From Dolomedes plantarius (Eukaryota; Arthropoda; Arachnida; Araneae; Dolomedidae), in NCBI GenBank assembly GCA_907164885.2, contig OU015490.1, forward strand, positions 11,151,466 to 11,215,465: a stretch of 64,000 nucleotides of DNA. Direction: 5' to 3'. The first letter of the stretch is position 1. The number at the start of each line of letters is the position of its first letter. Positions 46,757 to 59,446 of the stretch are shown here, piece after piece. The notes under the pieces were generated by a model. It ran no database searches. It was not told where the DNA came from and saw nothing but the letters and a program-made list of their open reading frames with translations. Made by a program: the position numbers and the translations under genes.

Positions 46757-47262
46757 TATCTGTCCAAATTATCCGGACACCCCTCTAAAGTAGTGGATCT
46801 GGCAGGTGACGTAATTTGATGTGTAACCGGAAGCTATAAAAGTGTTGCTAGTGGTTTGTCAGGTCATACTTATGCGTTTGTGAGACAATGAGTAAGTCAA
46901 AGGAGCTTAGTGACTGTGATCGCGGCATTATAAGTTGGATGCCACCTTTGTGGGAGATCAATTCGTGAAATTTCGGACATTCTACAGAAGCCAAAATCCA
47001 CTATGAGTGATGTAATTGTCAAGTGGTAACGTCAAGACAGTGAAACTGCAGAAAAACGAAGTGGCAGGCCGAAAACAATTAGGGAACGCTGCCGTAAAAC
47101 ACTGAAAATGGTAGTGAAACAAAATCGCAAGTCCTCGTTGATTGAAATCACTCCGAAATTCTAAAGTTCATCAGGCGTTAGTGCTAGCAGCAGGACCGTC
47201 CGTCGAGAGTTAAAAAAACTGGGATATGTGCTGTATCGCGAATGAATACGAATAACTCTAAA
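46757..47262 (+). pseudogene. Tc1-like transposase N-terminal fragment
   Basis: The end-like sequence TTATCTGTCCAAATTATCCG followed by GACACCCCT starts near 46757. ATG 46888 gives MSKSKELSDCDRGIISWM. After frame changes come REISDILQKPKSTMSDVIVK, GSETAEKRSGRPKT and CRRTLKMVVKQNRKSSLIEI, then SGVSASSRTVRRELKKLGYV. This is the paired helix-turn-helix DNA-binding half of a Tc1 transposase. The catalytic half and the right end are absent. Confidence 0.85.
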
Positions 47263-47850
47263 AGAGTTATTCACATGTAATGAAACAGTAAGTAGCTTGG
47301 AAATGCAATGTTCAATTTTCATTCAGGCGCTAGAGGAAATTAAAAAGGCAGAGAAAATTCAAAATAATTTAATATTTTTTTTTCCTCTCTAGGATATCAA
47401 TGGATTTTTAGATCGTTTCAATAGATTTTTTTGTTTGAATTATTCATACATAGTAATTTCTGAAAACGCTTATTCACGTGCTTATGAAATTTTAGCTGAC
47501 TTTAGTAAATTTCAAAACTTTTCCTCAGATTTAGTCGAAATTTATGTAAAATCGCATCCAGGAACTTCCAAGAAAGGCAATGAAACTTAAAATTGGAATA
47601 ATCTCCACCTACTATCATATCCTTGACATTTTGGAATTATCAGTCTAAATCATTAAATTTCCTTAGAGGCATTTCTCGTCATTATGTTCTGTTATAGAGC
47701 ACTAAATAATTTGGTTTATGAAGAAAGATGGCTTATTGTCTGAATCTAATTATATTATTCAGAAGTTGAAACTTTTATAATAGCTTTCATTGCCGATATT
47801 GCACCACAAAGCAGTGTTATGTTTAATGTTTATCCAGCAGCTTCAGTTTG

Positions 47851-47898
<48 letters not shown>

Positions 47899-49682
47899 TT
47901 GCGTGCAGAAAACTGCCCAAAAATATACCCGTTGTTCTATGAAATTACCTAGGTAAGAAAGGCGCATTATTAAGGGAGGTAGCTATTAATATTACCAACG
48001 AATGAATTTCTCTCAATCAACTCATTCGGTATCAACTAGGTCGAAAATATACCTTCTAATAGAAGTAATTACTTCAAGTTAATAATGAAAATGTTTTAGG
48101 TAACTATTACTAATAGTTGTTCACAAAAAAGCATAAATTGTCCGTTTGAAAGAAAAATCTAAAATTGTATGTATTTAAAAGCAATAAAGTAATATAAAAA
48201 ATAGAACAATTAAAATTTCGGATTTATTACAAGCTACGTTGGAAGTAGAAAGATATTAGTAAATAATAAAATTAAAAATTCAACACTATTGGGAATTTTA
48301 GTAAGTTATTTCATTTTCTCATTTAGACAAATGCCTTTTGCACATACAACTTTTAGTTCAGTAAGTAGTGTCGATGAAATAGATATCTTCAAAGTGAAGA
48401 ATAAGTTAAAATGTAATCCATATTTTTTTGGCTTTACACTAACAGAAATGTAACGTCCTGTATAGCGTTCAAAGGATTTTCAATTAACGAAGGTCTTTAA
48501 TATGTTAAACTGTTTCCTGAAGAGAATAATGAGACGTGAATCTATACGCGTCAGGAAGTTACTTTAAAGTGAATTAATTCCCAATTTGCATGTTGTCGTG
48601 GCAAATACATTACACGCAATTTAAAGCAAAGTGTCCATGATATAAACTACATTCTGAAATTGCATGTCAGAGATTTTGTGACTTGAAGGATATTTGGTAA
48701 AAAAAATTGTTTATATTAATTAAATACTATAATTTATGCATAAATAAGTGCAATAACCTTTTTTTATCTTTTTTATAATATTTTTTCATCTAATCAGGAA
48801 AAGGACAAAATGTAAGATGCAATTTTTGTATTTGTTAAACCCTCTTGTATGATAGACAGAAATTTTGCAGTTCTTTATTTTCAAGATCTGAAGTATTTAA
48901 AAAAATATTACTGTCATAATATAATTTTTCTCTAGGAGGAATGTACTCGAGCCGAAAGCATATGTATACAAATTTAGACAATTTCAGACATAAAAAATGT
49001 AATACCCTTATCTCTAAAATCTACCTCGCAGTTATGCTCTCTGTGCAAAATTTGGCTTACATATGTTAAGGTTAATAACATATATATATATATATACATA
49101 TAGTTTTACATATGATACTATTACCAATCATAGTTCTATTGGTAGTTTTATAGTTTATAAGTTTTTCTAACACTCTGTTTCAAGCTTCCGAGACGTTTCA
49201 TTTAGCTACATTTATTTACGATGTTAAGTGATGTGTGCCTTTCCACTTTAGAACTGCTAAGTAAACAGTTTGTAAATACTTTGCCGTCTGTCTTTGTGTT
49301 TCAGTCGAGAAAACTGACTCTTCATTTAATTAATATATTCATGTCTGAATCGACAAATAGATGGGTTTCGCTGGGTCACAGCATGTCCGTAAAGAATAGA
49401 GACAGACACTGCTATAAGTGAAGACCACATATTAATTTCACGAGTTGCTTATTTAACAACACCTCCAAATTATAATGGAATTTATTATGTTACTTCTCAT
49501 GAAATCTATCAACTTGCTTTTGAATTTACATTTTACTTCCAGTAATTTCCATATTTGAATTTCCAGTTAATTTTATTTTAATATTTTGGAGTGAGGGAGG
49601 GATGAGGGTGGAAAGTGTATCGGCATTTAACTATGATGAACGTAGAGAAATCTATTACGACTTTAGATGTAGATGTAACGTA
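47263..49682. other. 2.4-kb AT-rich stretch with a (TA)n array
   Basis: A TA microsatellite lies at 47852-47895 and a shorter one near 49080. No gene, RNA or transposon end was found in the rest. Confidence 0.5.
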
Positions 49683-49690
49683 TTCTACAT

Positions 49691-50435
49691 TAGGGATGCG
49701 ACATTGATGTCGATTTTTTTAAAACATCGATTTATTGAAGCCGATTTTTTTTAACATTGATGTTTTGTGCTCGATGTTTTACGTTGTCTCGATGTTTTTT
49801 TAAATGAAAATGTACCATAATAAAAAAATATTAACCACGTAGCATAATTTTCCCACTCAGTAAATGTAAGTCTGAATTCTGAAAAGGACGAATACAAAAG
49901 GGGGAACGATTAGAGACAAAAGGCAATGAACAACCAATGAATAATAATTATATGCCCCAATAGCCCCAATAATTGTTATTTACAGTAAAGAAAAAATTAG
50001 CTTGTTCAGTTTTCCCCATACGTTGGTTTTGCATCAGTACTTCAAATTGGTGTAAATGAATGTAATTTTCTTTTGTATTATTTAATTTGAAAATAAAAGA
50101 TTTGTTAATAAATTGCAATAATTTCTTCCTCAATTTTCTGGTAAAAGTAATAAAATGTGTAATGAAAATTCTCCGATATGCGCTGACTCTAGCAACCACA
50201 TTTTTGTCATTTGTGGCAGCCCGATCTGAGATTAAAATTATCCCCCCCCCATGACTAACCGAAGTAACATTAATCTTAGAGGTTCCTAAACCAGTTTTAA
50301 AAAATTAAAGTTCATAAACATTGATGTTTAAAAACGTCGGTGGTTTTGGGACGATGTTTTATTAGCATCGATGTTTTAATATTGAATATCGATGTTTCAA
50401 AACATCGATGTTTTCTTGTCGATGTCGCATTCTTA
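49691..50435. mobile_element. hAT-like non-autonomous element with ATCGATGTTTT repeats
   Basis: The left end TAGGGATGCGACATTGATGT pairs with the right end, which reversed reads TAAGAATGCGACATCGACAA. The 8-bp flanks TTCTACAT and CTGTACAT match at 6 of 8 places. Both subterminal zones are packed with CATCGATGTTTT-like units (about 49708-49800 and 50318-50420). The middle is non-coding. The ends fit a hAT-type MITE, though the flank match is imperfect. Confidence 0.6.
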
Positions 50436-50628
50436 CTGTACATCTTTTTCTCTTTGTAGATTGACAATGGTGCAGCAGCAGTGGCGTAGATAGACCATTT
50501 GGGGCCCGGGGCGGATTTATTTTTTGGGCCCCCCCCCCAAAAAAATGGTAATTTTTAACTTTTTCTAATGACAGCTAGCCTTCTTTGCCTTAATCAGACA
50601 GTCTCCTCAGGCTATTGACCTGTGCAGA

Positions 50629-51277
50629 CAGTGGCGTGCTCAGGATTTTGTTCTGGGGGGGTCAAGGCCTCTATGTGCTAGAGGTCGTCCATTTCCCTGA
50701 CGCCCTATTATCAGGGTGGGCTAGAAGGGGGTGTCTTCAGGGGGGTCTCGGGGTCCTCCCCCGGAAAATTTTGAAAATTAGGTTTTAAATAGTGTCATTT
50801 TAGGCTATCTAGATGCCACTTCTTAAAAATCATATATCTATGAATTCGGATAAAATATTTAAAGCGACCTTCATCATTGGAATGAAAATCTAACAATAAG
50901 TGCTTTTTAAAGCAGATACGCGAAGAAACAGTGCGTGCGTGCCCTGTTGAAAAAAAGACGCCTTCAATACTTTGATAGGCAAGGGTTCGGTTCACTCTCG
51001 AGGTTCGCGGATAGTAATGTAGAAGTGTAGAAACAGTGCTCGGCACTTGGCTTTAGAAATATTGTTTCTGGCACTGTATAGCGCTAAAATTGTAACAATA
51101 AAGATCGCTAAAAATGTAAGTGCAATAAAGATCGTAATGGTAAAGAATAAATAAAACAATTACTATTAGGCCCATACGAAATATTTTTGCATTATTTTGT
51201 AAATTTTAAAAATTTATTTTAGCTCTGTGGGGGGGGGGTCCTGTCCCGCTTCTTCCCCCCTCATCGGCACGCCCCTG
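50629..51277. mobile_element. hAT MITE nested in the larger hAT (1)
   Basis: The left end CAGTGGCGTGCTCAGG pairs with the right end, which reversed reads CAGGGGCGTGCCGATG. A perfect 8-bp target duplication TGTGCAGA lies at 50621-50628 and 51278-51285. The 649-bp interior is non-coding; a minus-strand 83-codon frame in it has no domain. Confidence 0.95.
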
Positions 51278-51389
51278 TGTGCAGAGAAAAAATTGACAGA
51301 ATAAGGGAGCGAACTCGTGCAGTACGAGGTGAGCAATGATCATTACTGCTTAAGCGTTAAATTAATAAAAAAAGTCTTATGTCAAGGCT

Positions 51390-51600
51390 TGGGTTCGAGC
51401 AATCGAACAAATGACGTACCGCACGGCACAGCTCCGAGACCAACGTTCTAACTGCCTGAGCCATGAGCTAGCTAACTTACTGTTTGGTACAAGGTTAAAA
51501 TCAATTGTACGGCGATGGTTTTCGTTGTATGAATTTTTCGTCAGGCCAAGGTGAATGGTAAAAGGCTTGGGCATTTGATTAATAAAAGTGATAATAGTTA
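51390..51600 (-). repeat. tRNA-derived SINE-like piece
   Basis: On the minus strand from about 51478: AGCTCATGGCTCAGGCAGTT then AGAACGTTGGTCTCGGAGC resembles a tRNA 5' half with box A and anticodon-arm region. A decayed box B (TGTTCGATTGCTCGAACC) follows. No closed acceptor stem is seen, so this is a tRNA-derived repeat, not a tRNA gene. Its 3' limit is uncertain. Confidence 0.55.
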
Positions 51601-51968
51601 AAGACAAAATTCATATTACAAAGAAAATGAGTCATTTTGGCGCCAATACTTACTTATAATATTCAAGTAGCTTCAAGGAAAACCAAAGAAATACCTCACT
51701 TTGATCTACGTTAAATTTATTGGTAATTCAACTTTAAAATTTTTTACTTTTCACAAGGCAATACACATTCACAGTATCAGTATGAAAAAACTAGAATGGG
51801 AATACATCACCTAGAAAATGCCGTGTTGTGTGAAACCATGTTATATGAGACCCAGGGACATTTCCAAAAAGGGGGGGTGCGTTCTGAAAACTTATTAAAT
51901 ACAAACATTTATTAAAAATTCCATATAAGCAAGTTAAATTAAGAATTCTGTATTAATTTCAAATAGGT

Positions 51969-53202
51969 AAAAGCCTCCTTTTAAAATTGTCTTTTTCTAA
52001 CTTTTGCATCAGAAAATTGTCTAATTGTCTCATGAAAGTTTATTTTCATAGCCAACTTGTTCTCGATGTATAACATTGCTAGGCCATTTAGTCTGATTTG
52101 GCTCATTGTTGAGCACAAATAGTTTTTGATGACTTTCAATTTCGAAAAACTTCTTTCACAAGTTGCGACTGAAATGCAAATCATCAAAAACAACTTTAGT
52201 GTTAAACACAAGTTTGGTACTGACTCTTAAAATTCCATACCAACAATGAACGGCAAAACTTGAAGAGCTGACAATCTTTTGACTTCCTCTGTATTAATAT
52301 TTGAAGGTTATCATTATGGAATGGAAGAATATATCTCCTAATGAAACATTCAAACTGGTTCAATCTATGCAGAAACGATTGATAGGGGTCCTTAGACGTA
52401 AGGGCTATCCGACCAGTTACGTCTTAGTCTTTTTGTTTCTGGCAAAACCTCGTCCTTGGAAAATTCGTCGTAACTTTCAGTTAGACGAGAAATAAGTTCT
52501 GGCAATTTCTCATCTGGAGCTTTGATCAAATTAACCGATTGCAAGACTTTTTACGAATGTCCTCCATGGATACGAACTTTTTACGAATGTCCTCCATGGA
52601 TTTTGTTCTTGTTTGGAGTTCCAAATACAACCTATCTACACATTGGAACATGGATCTCCTTAGTAATTCTTGTAAAGATAAACCCTCATCTTTAGCTTTT
52701 TCACCCGGCATCATCTTTTTCGATCTTTTTCTGCCTCTCTTTTCAATAGCAATTCTCATTTCTTCACATTTCTGGGAAGCGAAGTCCAAAGCATCACTAA
52801 CTAAAGATTCTCTGCTTTCCTTAATAAAAAGTTCCAATGCTCTTAGTTTATTTAAAGCCTTGTCTAAGGAAATCGTCTGAATTTGCAGGTAGTGTTGAGT
52901 GTGGTTTATTTCCTCCAAAATGTCTGACCACAGGTGTAGGAACGCTATAAACTTTAAATCGCAAACATTTGCCATTATAATCTGAGCTGATTCTCTTGTA
53001 TTTAGGTTTTCAGACTCGTCGCACAGCTTCTCCACTGCATCGATCAATTTTCCAAATTTTCCAAAACACACAACATTATTCAAATTTTTACGCCAAAGCC
53101 AGAATCTGACACAAAGAATCGGCTTACCTGTAATTTCCAGGCTCATCGTCGTCACCCGTCTGTCTTTCCTCAACAAGACTTCTGACACCAGAAAACTAAT
53201 CA
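51969..53202 (-). pseudogene. hAT transposase (ZMYM1-like), C-terminal half, broken
   Basis: The frame is open from the MITE boundary at 53202 to 52526. It contains KLIDAVEKLCDES, LHLWSDILEEINHTQHYLQI and a basic patch (KRGRKRSKK). After a stop and shift the reading continues with LPELISRLTESYDEFSKDEV, then further damage. The frame 51981-52211 holds ICISVATCERSFSKLKVIKN and YLCSTMSQIRLNGLAMLYIE, the hAT C-terminal dimerisation block. An eight-residue unit, SMEDIRKK, is tandemly doubled (52539-52590). The N-terminal zinc finger and first catalytic region are missing beyond the nested MITE at 53211. Not functional. Confidence 0.85.
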
Positions 53203-53210
53203 GTCTATAC

Positions 53211-53731
53211 CAGGGCCCGATTTAGAAAATTCTTGACTTTAGGTACAACTCGGGATGGGCCGATGGGGGCCCCCTAACAGTGATAAGGGTGTATAATTTC
53301 CAAAATTGACACACACAAAAAATAATCATGAATCATTGTGAAAGTATCATTTTACCGAGAATTGGCTATTTGAAGCGTAGAAGCCTAGAGCATTATCAAA
53401 TAACAAAAAGCAATACAACATATTAACTTCTTCATTAAATTAAAACACCAATAAAAGTGCAACCAGAAAAACTTAGTAATTCCTTATATAAACTATAACA
53501 TACATATGAACTATACATACCTATAACTATACATATGATGAACCACTCAATCAAATTTGAAAGGATATATAAAAAAAATATTGATATTGAAAAAGGTAAA
53601 ATTAAAAAAAAAAACTGAATTGGAAATTTTCTTTTTTTTTTCTTTTAAAATAAAAGTTTTTTTTGGGGGGCCCCAGCATTCGGAGGCCCCAAGGCCCGGG
53701 CCTGCCGGGCCTAATGGAAAATCAGGGGCTG
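53211..53731. mobile_element. hAT MITE nested in the larger hAT (2)
   Basis: The left end CAGGGCCCGATTTAG pairs with the right end, which reversed reads CAGCCCCTGATTTTCC. Near-perfect 8-bp flanks GTCTATAC and GTCTATAA lie at 53203-53210 and 53732-53739. The 521-bp interior is non-coding with GGCCC-rich ends. It cuts the host transposase frame. Confidence 0.85.
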
Positions 53732-54567
53732 GTCTATAAGGAATTTGCCTAAAATAAAGACAATCAGCCTATTTAATGATTTTCATGCGTTTATTGCACT
53801 TCTAGGATAAATACGGTTAAGTACAAAATTTTAAAATACATCAAGAAAAGTTCGTGGGTTCTGGAATACGACGAAGAATGTCGGGCGATTCTCAGCAACT
53901 CAGCGTCAGCTCTATGGCATCTATCAGCACCATGGGTGTAGCGTGCTTCTAACTTTTCTTTTTTTGGGGGGGGGAGGGGGGCACGAATTGAATTCGGTTA
54001 GGGCCCTCCTCAGCGCTTTGACTACCGAACGGTCCTTAAAATATGAAATATTGGGATTTTTTGAATTGAATAAAAATAGAATTTATGTTTGAGTAGTTAG
54101 TTATACAATGAGAAAAATAAATATAATATTAATAAAATCAGAAAAAAAATATAGCATCGAATTTATGCTATGGATCATATCATTGTTAAAATCTATATTA
54201 AGGCTAAAGACATAATCGGAATCTTCAGTTTCACAGTTTGAAAAGGCGGCAAAAAACCCAGCTTTCTTAAAAGTTTTCTACAATTTTATGGTTTTAACTG
54301 AACTTCTATTAACGTTTTAATTTATTTTATGTTAAGTTGGGGGGGGGGGGGCATGTGAAATGTTAGAAGTCGCTAAAATATGCAAATGTATTATTTTATA
54401 AAAACAACAATAAAGTTCTGGTCTGATTTTTTTTTAAATGGAAAATGTAATTTTTTGTAGTAAAGTTATCATTCAATTTTAAAAAAGGCCCCTGTCGTAG
54501 GGCCCCCTTAGTAAGTGGGGCCCGGGGCGGACCGCCCCCCCCCCCTTGGTCCGCCACTGTGCAGCAG

Positions 54568-55378
<811 letters not shown>

Positions 55379-56532
55379 ATTTCTTCTGTCCGTGTGGATG
55401 TAACTGAACTCCTCCTAAACGACTGGACTGATTTTTATGAAATTTTGTGTGTGCAATTAAGTTGATTCGAGAATGGTTTAGATTCACAATTTGATCCGAT
55501 AGAATATGCTTTTATATTTTTAATTAATTAATAAAAAACCAACAATTTATAAGGGGGTGCGTCCGGTAAATGGAAGCTTTTACAGTTTGTGAAATCACCC
55601 CTCTAGATAATGGCGTCCACGTTAGGTTTAGTTAGCAAACAGCGAGCGAAAAAATAAAAATAAATAAAATCAAAAAGTTTCAAGTCATGTATTAAACCAG
55701 AATAATAAATGAAAATAATAATCTTTCAAGTCAGATTTTATACTCTAAAATGCATCAGATCCAACGGCATATTGATACTCTCGACACGCGATGGAAAATT
55801 CCAATCAACCACGTTAAGTGACACGAGATCTTTTTTAATCGCTACTGCAAACCTCCTCGCCTATATCTTTGTGTCTATTGAAGAGCTAAAGACTAAGCTT
55901 CTATCCTGCTAACTTATTTCTGACTAAAAACTCCTCTAACATGTATAATCACCAGCCCACAACAACTTTCCAATAGCGAATATGTTTCACTTTACCCACT
56001 AGAACACGGTGTCATCGTGGCGCGTTCGGAAGGTCGCCAATTGGGAAAGTACCATGCTCTCGACCCGGGTTCGAATCCAGAGTTGTCTAAGTTTTGTTAG
56101 ACCTGTTATTTCGGCTTTTTTTTTTAAGGCTTTTTTATTTTGAGCTTTTATTTTATTATTTTTTTAATTATTTAATTATTTTTTTATTATTTTTTATTTT
56201 AATTTTTTAAAATTATTCTTTTTTAAAATTATTCTTTTTATTCATTTTTATTTTTTTTCAGCTTTTTTATGATGAAATACCGAATATAGCTGAAATCTGA
56301 GGAGTTTATTATACATTTATACATTTTTAATTGGGTTTTCATATTATTAATATGTGTAACATTTCGTATGCTTTTTTTTCTATGCTATTTATACTGTGTT
56401 TATTTTTAAATTGATTTTTGTTAACAAACATTCTTAAAATCCCGGGCATCGCCGGGTACTTCAGCTAGAATTACAACGTTCGAACAGGACAACGTCTGTC
56501 GGGTCCGCTAGTATATATATATATATATATAA
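55379..56532 (-). repeat. TA-sandwiched dispersed repeat, reversed
   Basis: On the minus strand it begins ACTAGCGGACCCGACAGACG after a short TA array (56512-56532), followed by TACCCGGCGATGCCCGGGAT. It ends AAACTAGT-free, with GTCCAGTCGTTTAGGAGGAG then TTCAGTTACATCCACACGGA next to the long TA array at 55248-55378. A strong box-B-like GGGTTCGAATCC lies at about 56069 on the plus strand. Non-coding. Head and tail match the group at 359-837, 38520-39235 and 40034-41525. Confidence 0.7.
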
Positions 56533-58040
56533 ACCATTGTTTGTGAGTTTTTTTCTTAAGGGGGGATTACATAATATGTTTTAGTGAATACGTTCAAATA
56601 TTGTACTATAATCCTTTGAGTGATAGGATTACTCCAGAAAAAATGCATTTACATTTCTTAAATTTTATTTTTTGTATTCTATATTTGAATGTATTTTTAT
56701 TTATACAAAAAACACAATTTAAATTAAAATATAAGCAAGTTAAACATAGTTTCCTAGCTTGGTACCTGAAACCACATAAGAGTTTTTCTAACTGGTTTAA
56801 TTAATTGATATTTCTATATCAGTTTTACAAATTGAAATATACTTTGAATTACTGCCTAAAATTATTATTTTTAAGTAAATAATAAAAAATCTATGATATG
56901 TTTTTTTTGAAAGAGAGAGTATAAGCAAAATTTGATTTAAAGTACAAACTTTATTTTACATTTCCAATATCTTTTTCACCTTGAATAGTAGTTAGGAAAT
57001 TGGGCTTACTTTTTCCTTTTCTATTTGCGTCCACGTACATTTAATCCACGTTTTTTACTCAACATTTATGAAGTGAATGCTCGTTATAAATTATTCTGGA
57101 TGAATAGTTAACCTTATGTTAAAGATTAAACAAAGTATGAACATCATATTTTAAAGATGATAGATAATTACTTTTACTTTTTTATATTTAAGAAAAAGGA
57201 ATTTTTCACTAATTATATGTGTAATCAAATTTATTTGGGACCCTGTCTGCTTCAAGAACACAAAAATCGTAATTATTAACCTTAATTATTTTGTAAACTA
57301 CGTGTATTTTATCCTTTAAATTATTTCTTTAATAATTTACTTGTTTTATTTGTGTCAAAGCCCATTATTTTCGTCATAATTTGCATGTAATTTCTCCCTT
57401 TCGCATAGATAAGATTTAATATTTTTTAATAAATTATTTTCTCTTATTTCTGAAGTACTTTGAACATGTTCTTAGAGGAAAATAAAATTTAACGTAAAAA
57501 TGTGAGTAAAAAAGAAAAAAAAGTTTTTATTTATGATCAAAAATTGTATTACACCTCTAAAAATAAAGGAATTAGAAAGTATTAACTAAAGGTCATATGT
57601 ACTTAATACAATGAGAGTATGTATGAATTAAATTTCATTTATTTTCTTTATTTTATTATTTCTGCTTTTTCCTTTCATATAACATTTTTAAAATATCAAT
57701 TTCTCTTCTTTTTCACTCTCTTGTAGTCTATGAACTTCTTGTCTAATTATCAAGGGTGATTATAAAGGTATAGGCGTAATGTTCAATTTTATTTATTACG
57801 CATTTTGGATTTTTTAATGTTTCTAAATATCTTTCAGTGATCTTTTGACATTAAATTTTCTCACTTGGTGTTGCGTCGTTTCTTACATTTTTTGCTGTAT
57901 GAAAAATGAATTATTTTGTCCTACGGGTGGTGTGCGACCCGTTCAAAAAAATCCTTTATAGTCCTGATGATGGAGTATAAAATCATAAAAAAACTAACCC
58001 CCCCCCTAAATTGTCGAATAAATATATATCCATTATATTC
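56533..58040. other. 1.5-kb AT-rich stretch without features
   Basis: I see no gene or clear element in this stretch. The frame 56601-56804 is low-complexity. Confidence 0.5.
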
Positions 58041-58044
58041 CTGT

Positions 58045-58402
58045 TCTTGCTGTTGCTTATCCCACTTGACCGACAGCAACATCAGATCAAGTCCCGAAGG
58101 CTATTGGCGATGAAGGTGTGGCTTCTGTTTTAACTGGTACCATAAGGGACGGAGTCCGACTTGAACAAAGAACCAGTCCCGTAATTTTGAACTGAGTCAA
58201 GTGACGAGAGCAGAGCACTTGACTCATACCTCTAGAGGTAATTTTGAGAACTTTCAGGACATTGCAGCCACAGCAGATTTTACGTGCACCAGCTGCCATT
58301 GGTGTACACGGCAGTGGGTTTGTCAGCGACAAACATCGAACCAGGGACTTTCAGATCACTAACCCGCTGCCCTTGTGAACTGGGCCACTGCGCCCACATT
58401 AT
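58045..58402 (-). repeat. tRNA-derived SINE of a second family
   Basis: On the minus strand from about 58402: GGGCGCAGTGGCCCAGTTCA (box A), GTCCCTGGTTCGATGTTTG (box B), then a body with ACTGCCGTGTACACCAATGG and a tail near AAGTGGG at 58047. The body does not match the other SINE group. Two small frames over it are incidental. Confidence 0.8.
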
Positions 58403-59286
58403 ATTCCTTAAAACACTTATTTCCATCAGATACAATAGAACATTTTTCAAAAAGAGAACGTCGATTATTCGTTAACAGTTTTTGAAACGCAAGAGAAAAT
58501 ATTTTTTAATTAAGAATAACTGAAAACAATTCCTAAAATGAAAATTTTCATTTTATCTATCAAAAGGAGGAACAGATGAAATAAATTTAGAAGGAAAAAA
58601 CGTATAAAAGGCCTCTTATCAAGAAATTTAAGACTGAAAAATATGTATGGCACATGGAAAAAACAGATCACCCAGAAACTCTATGGTAAAGCTTTCGGTA
58701 TGTGATAAAATAGCCTAAGGCTAAGAAGACCGATATATTTAATCAAGCGCAAATTCTTATTTTGCTATGAATTATTTCGGCGATGTTTATTGAGAATTGT
58801 CTAAATTCTAAAGCATTGCGATTCGGGGGATGAAAATTATTATTTGCTACACCCTTACACGTAGAATTATCTGAACTGAGGGCATATAATTGTTAAGTGT
58901 TTGTTCCTATATGAATTTGATCCGACAAGACAGAATAGATTGAATTTTAAAGTGTAAAGCATTTAAAGTATTTTATTTTTTAAAATTTTTCTCGTTTGCG
59001 CCTGAGTTTTACAGGCTATCTCTCTCAGTTTAAAATAACTATGTGTTCCTTTTGTAACTATGGAAAATTGCTGAATGTTATTCACAACTGTTACATACGT
59101 AAGTGAAATTCTCTTCTTTAGCTAGACAGTTTCTAATTTTATGTTGGCAAACACATCTAACAGGAACTGAAATTAAATAATTTTTGTGGGAAATACGGCA
59201 GAACATTTCAAAGTTGTAACTTCGCTTTTCACCTTCAAAGTAGTATGTTTTTAAAGAAAATTAAGGTTTCTGAATTCAAGTCATGT
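58403..59286. other. AT-rich non-coding stretch
   Basis: Nothing supportable is seen in this stretch. Confidence 0.5.
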
Positions 59287-59287
59287 T

Positions 59288-59446
59288 GCTGAGAGGGCCT
59301 GAGGTAGCCTAAAGCTAGCGTGTTGAAACTCGGTCTGTGTGTAGGGGGGTGGGGAGGGGGCTCAGTTCAACCCAACCATTAAATACCTACTAACCCTTGA
59401 CTAGCCATTAAATATCTTCGTGACTAAGCTGAATATGGGACTTTAA
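59288..59446 (+). repeat. SINE, 5' part, split by the TTAA transposon
   Basis: Head GAGGGCCTGAGGTAGCCTAA and AGCTAGCGTGTTGAAACTCGG is tRNA-like. It breaks at TTAA (59443-59446) within a stretch related to ATATGTGCACGTTAAACTCA of the copy at 39567-39890. The other part lies at 62281-62490. Confidence 0.7.

Larger units (their letters stand above)
50479..54559 (-). mobile_element. 4.1-kb hAT element hosting three later insertions
   Basis: The left end CAGTGGCGTAGATAGACC pairs with the right end, which reversed reads CAGTGGCGGACCAAGG. GC-rich GGGGCCCGGGGCGG lies near both ends. A perfect 8-bp target duplication TGCAGCAG is found at 50471-50478 and 54560-54567. A broken hAT transposase lies on the minus strand (51969-53202). 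Two smaller hAT MITEs (50629-51277 and 53211-53731) and a SINE-like piece (about 51390-51600) are nested inside. Confidence 0.95.
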
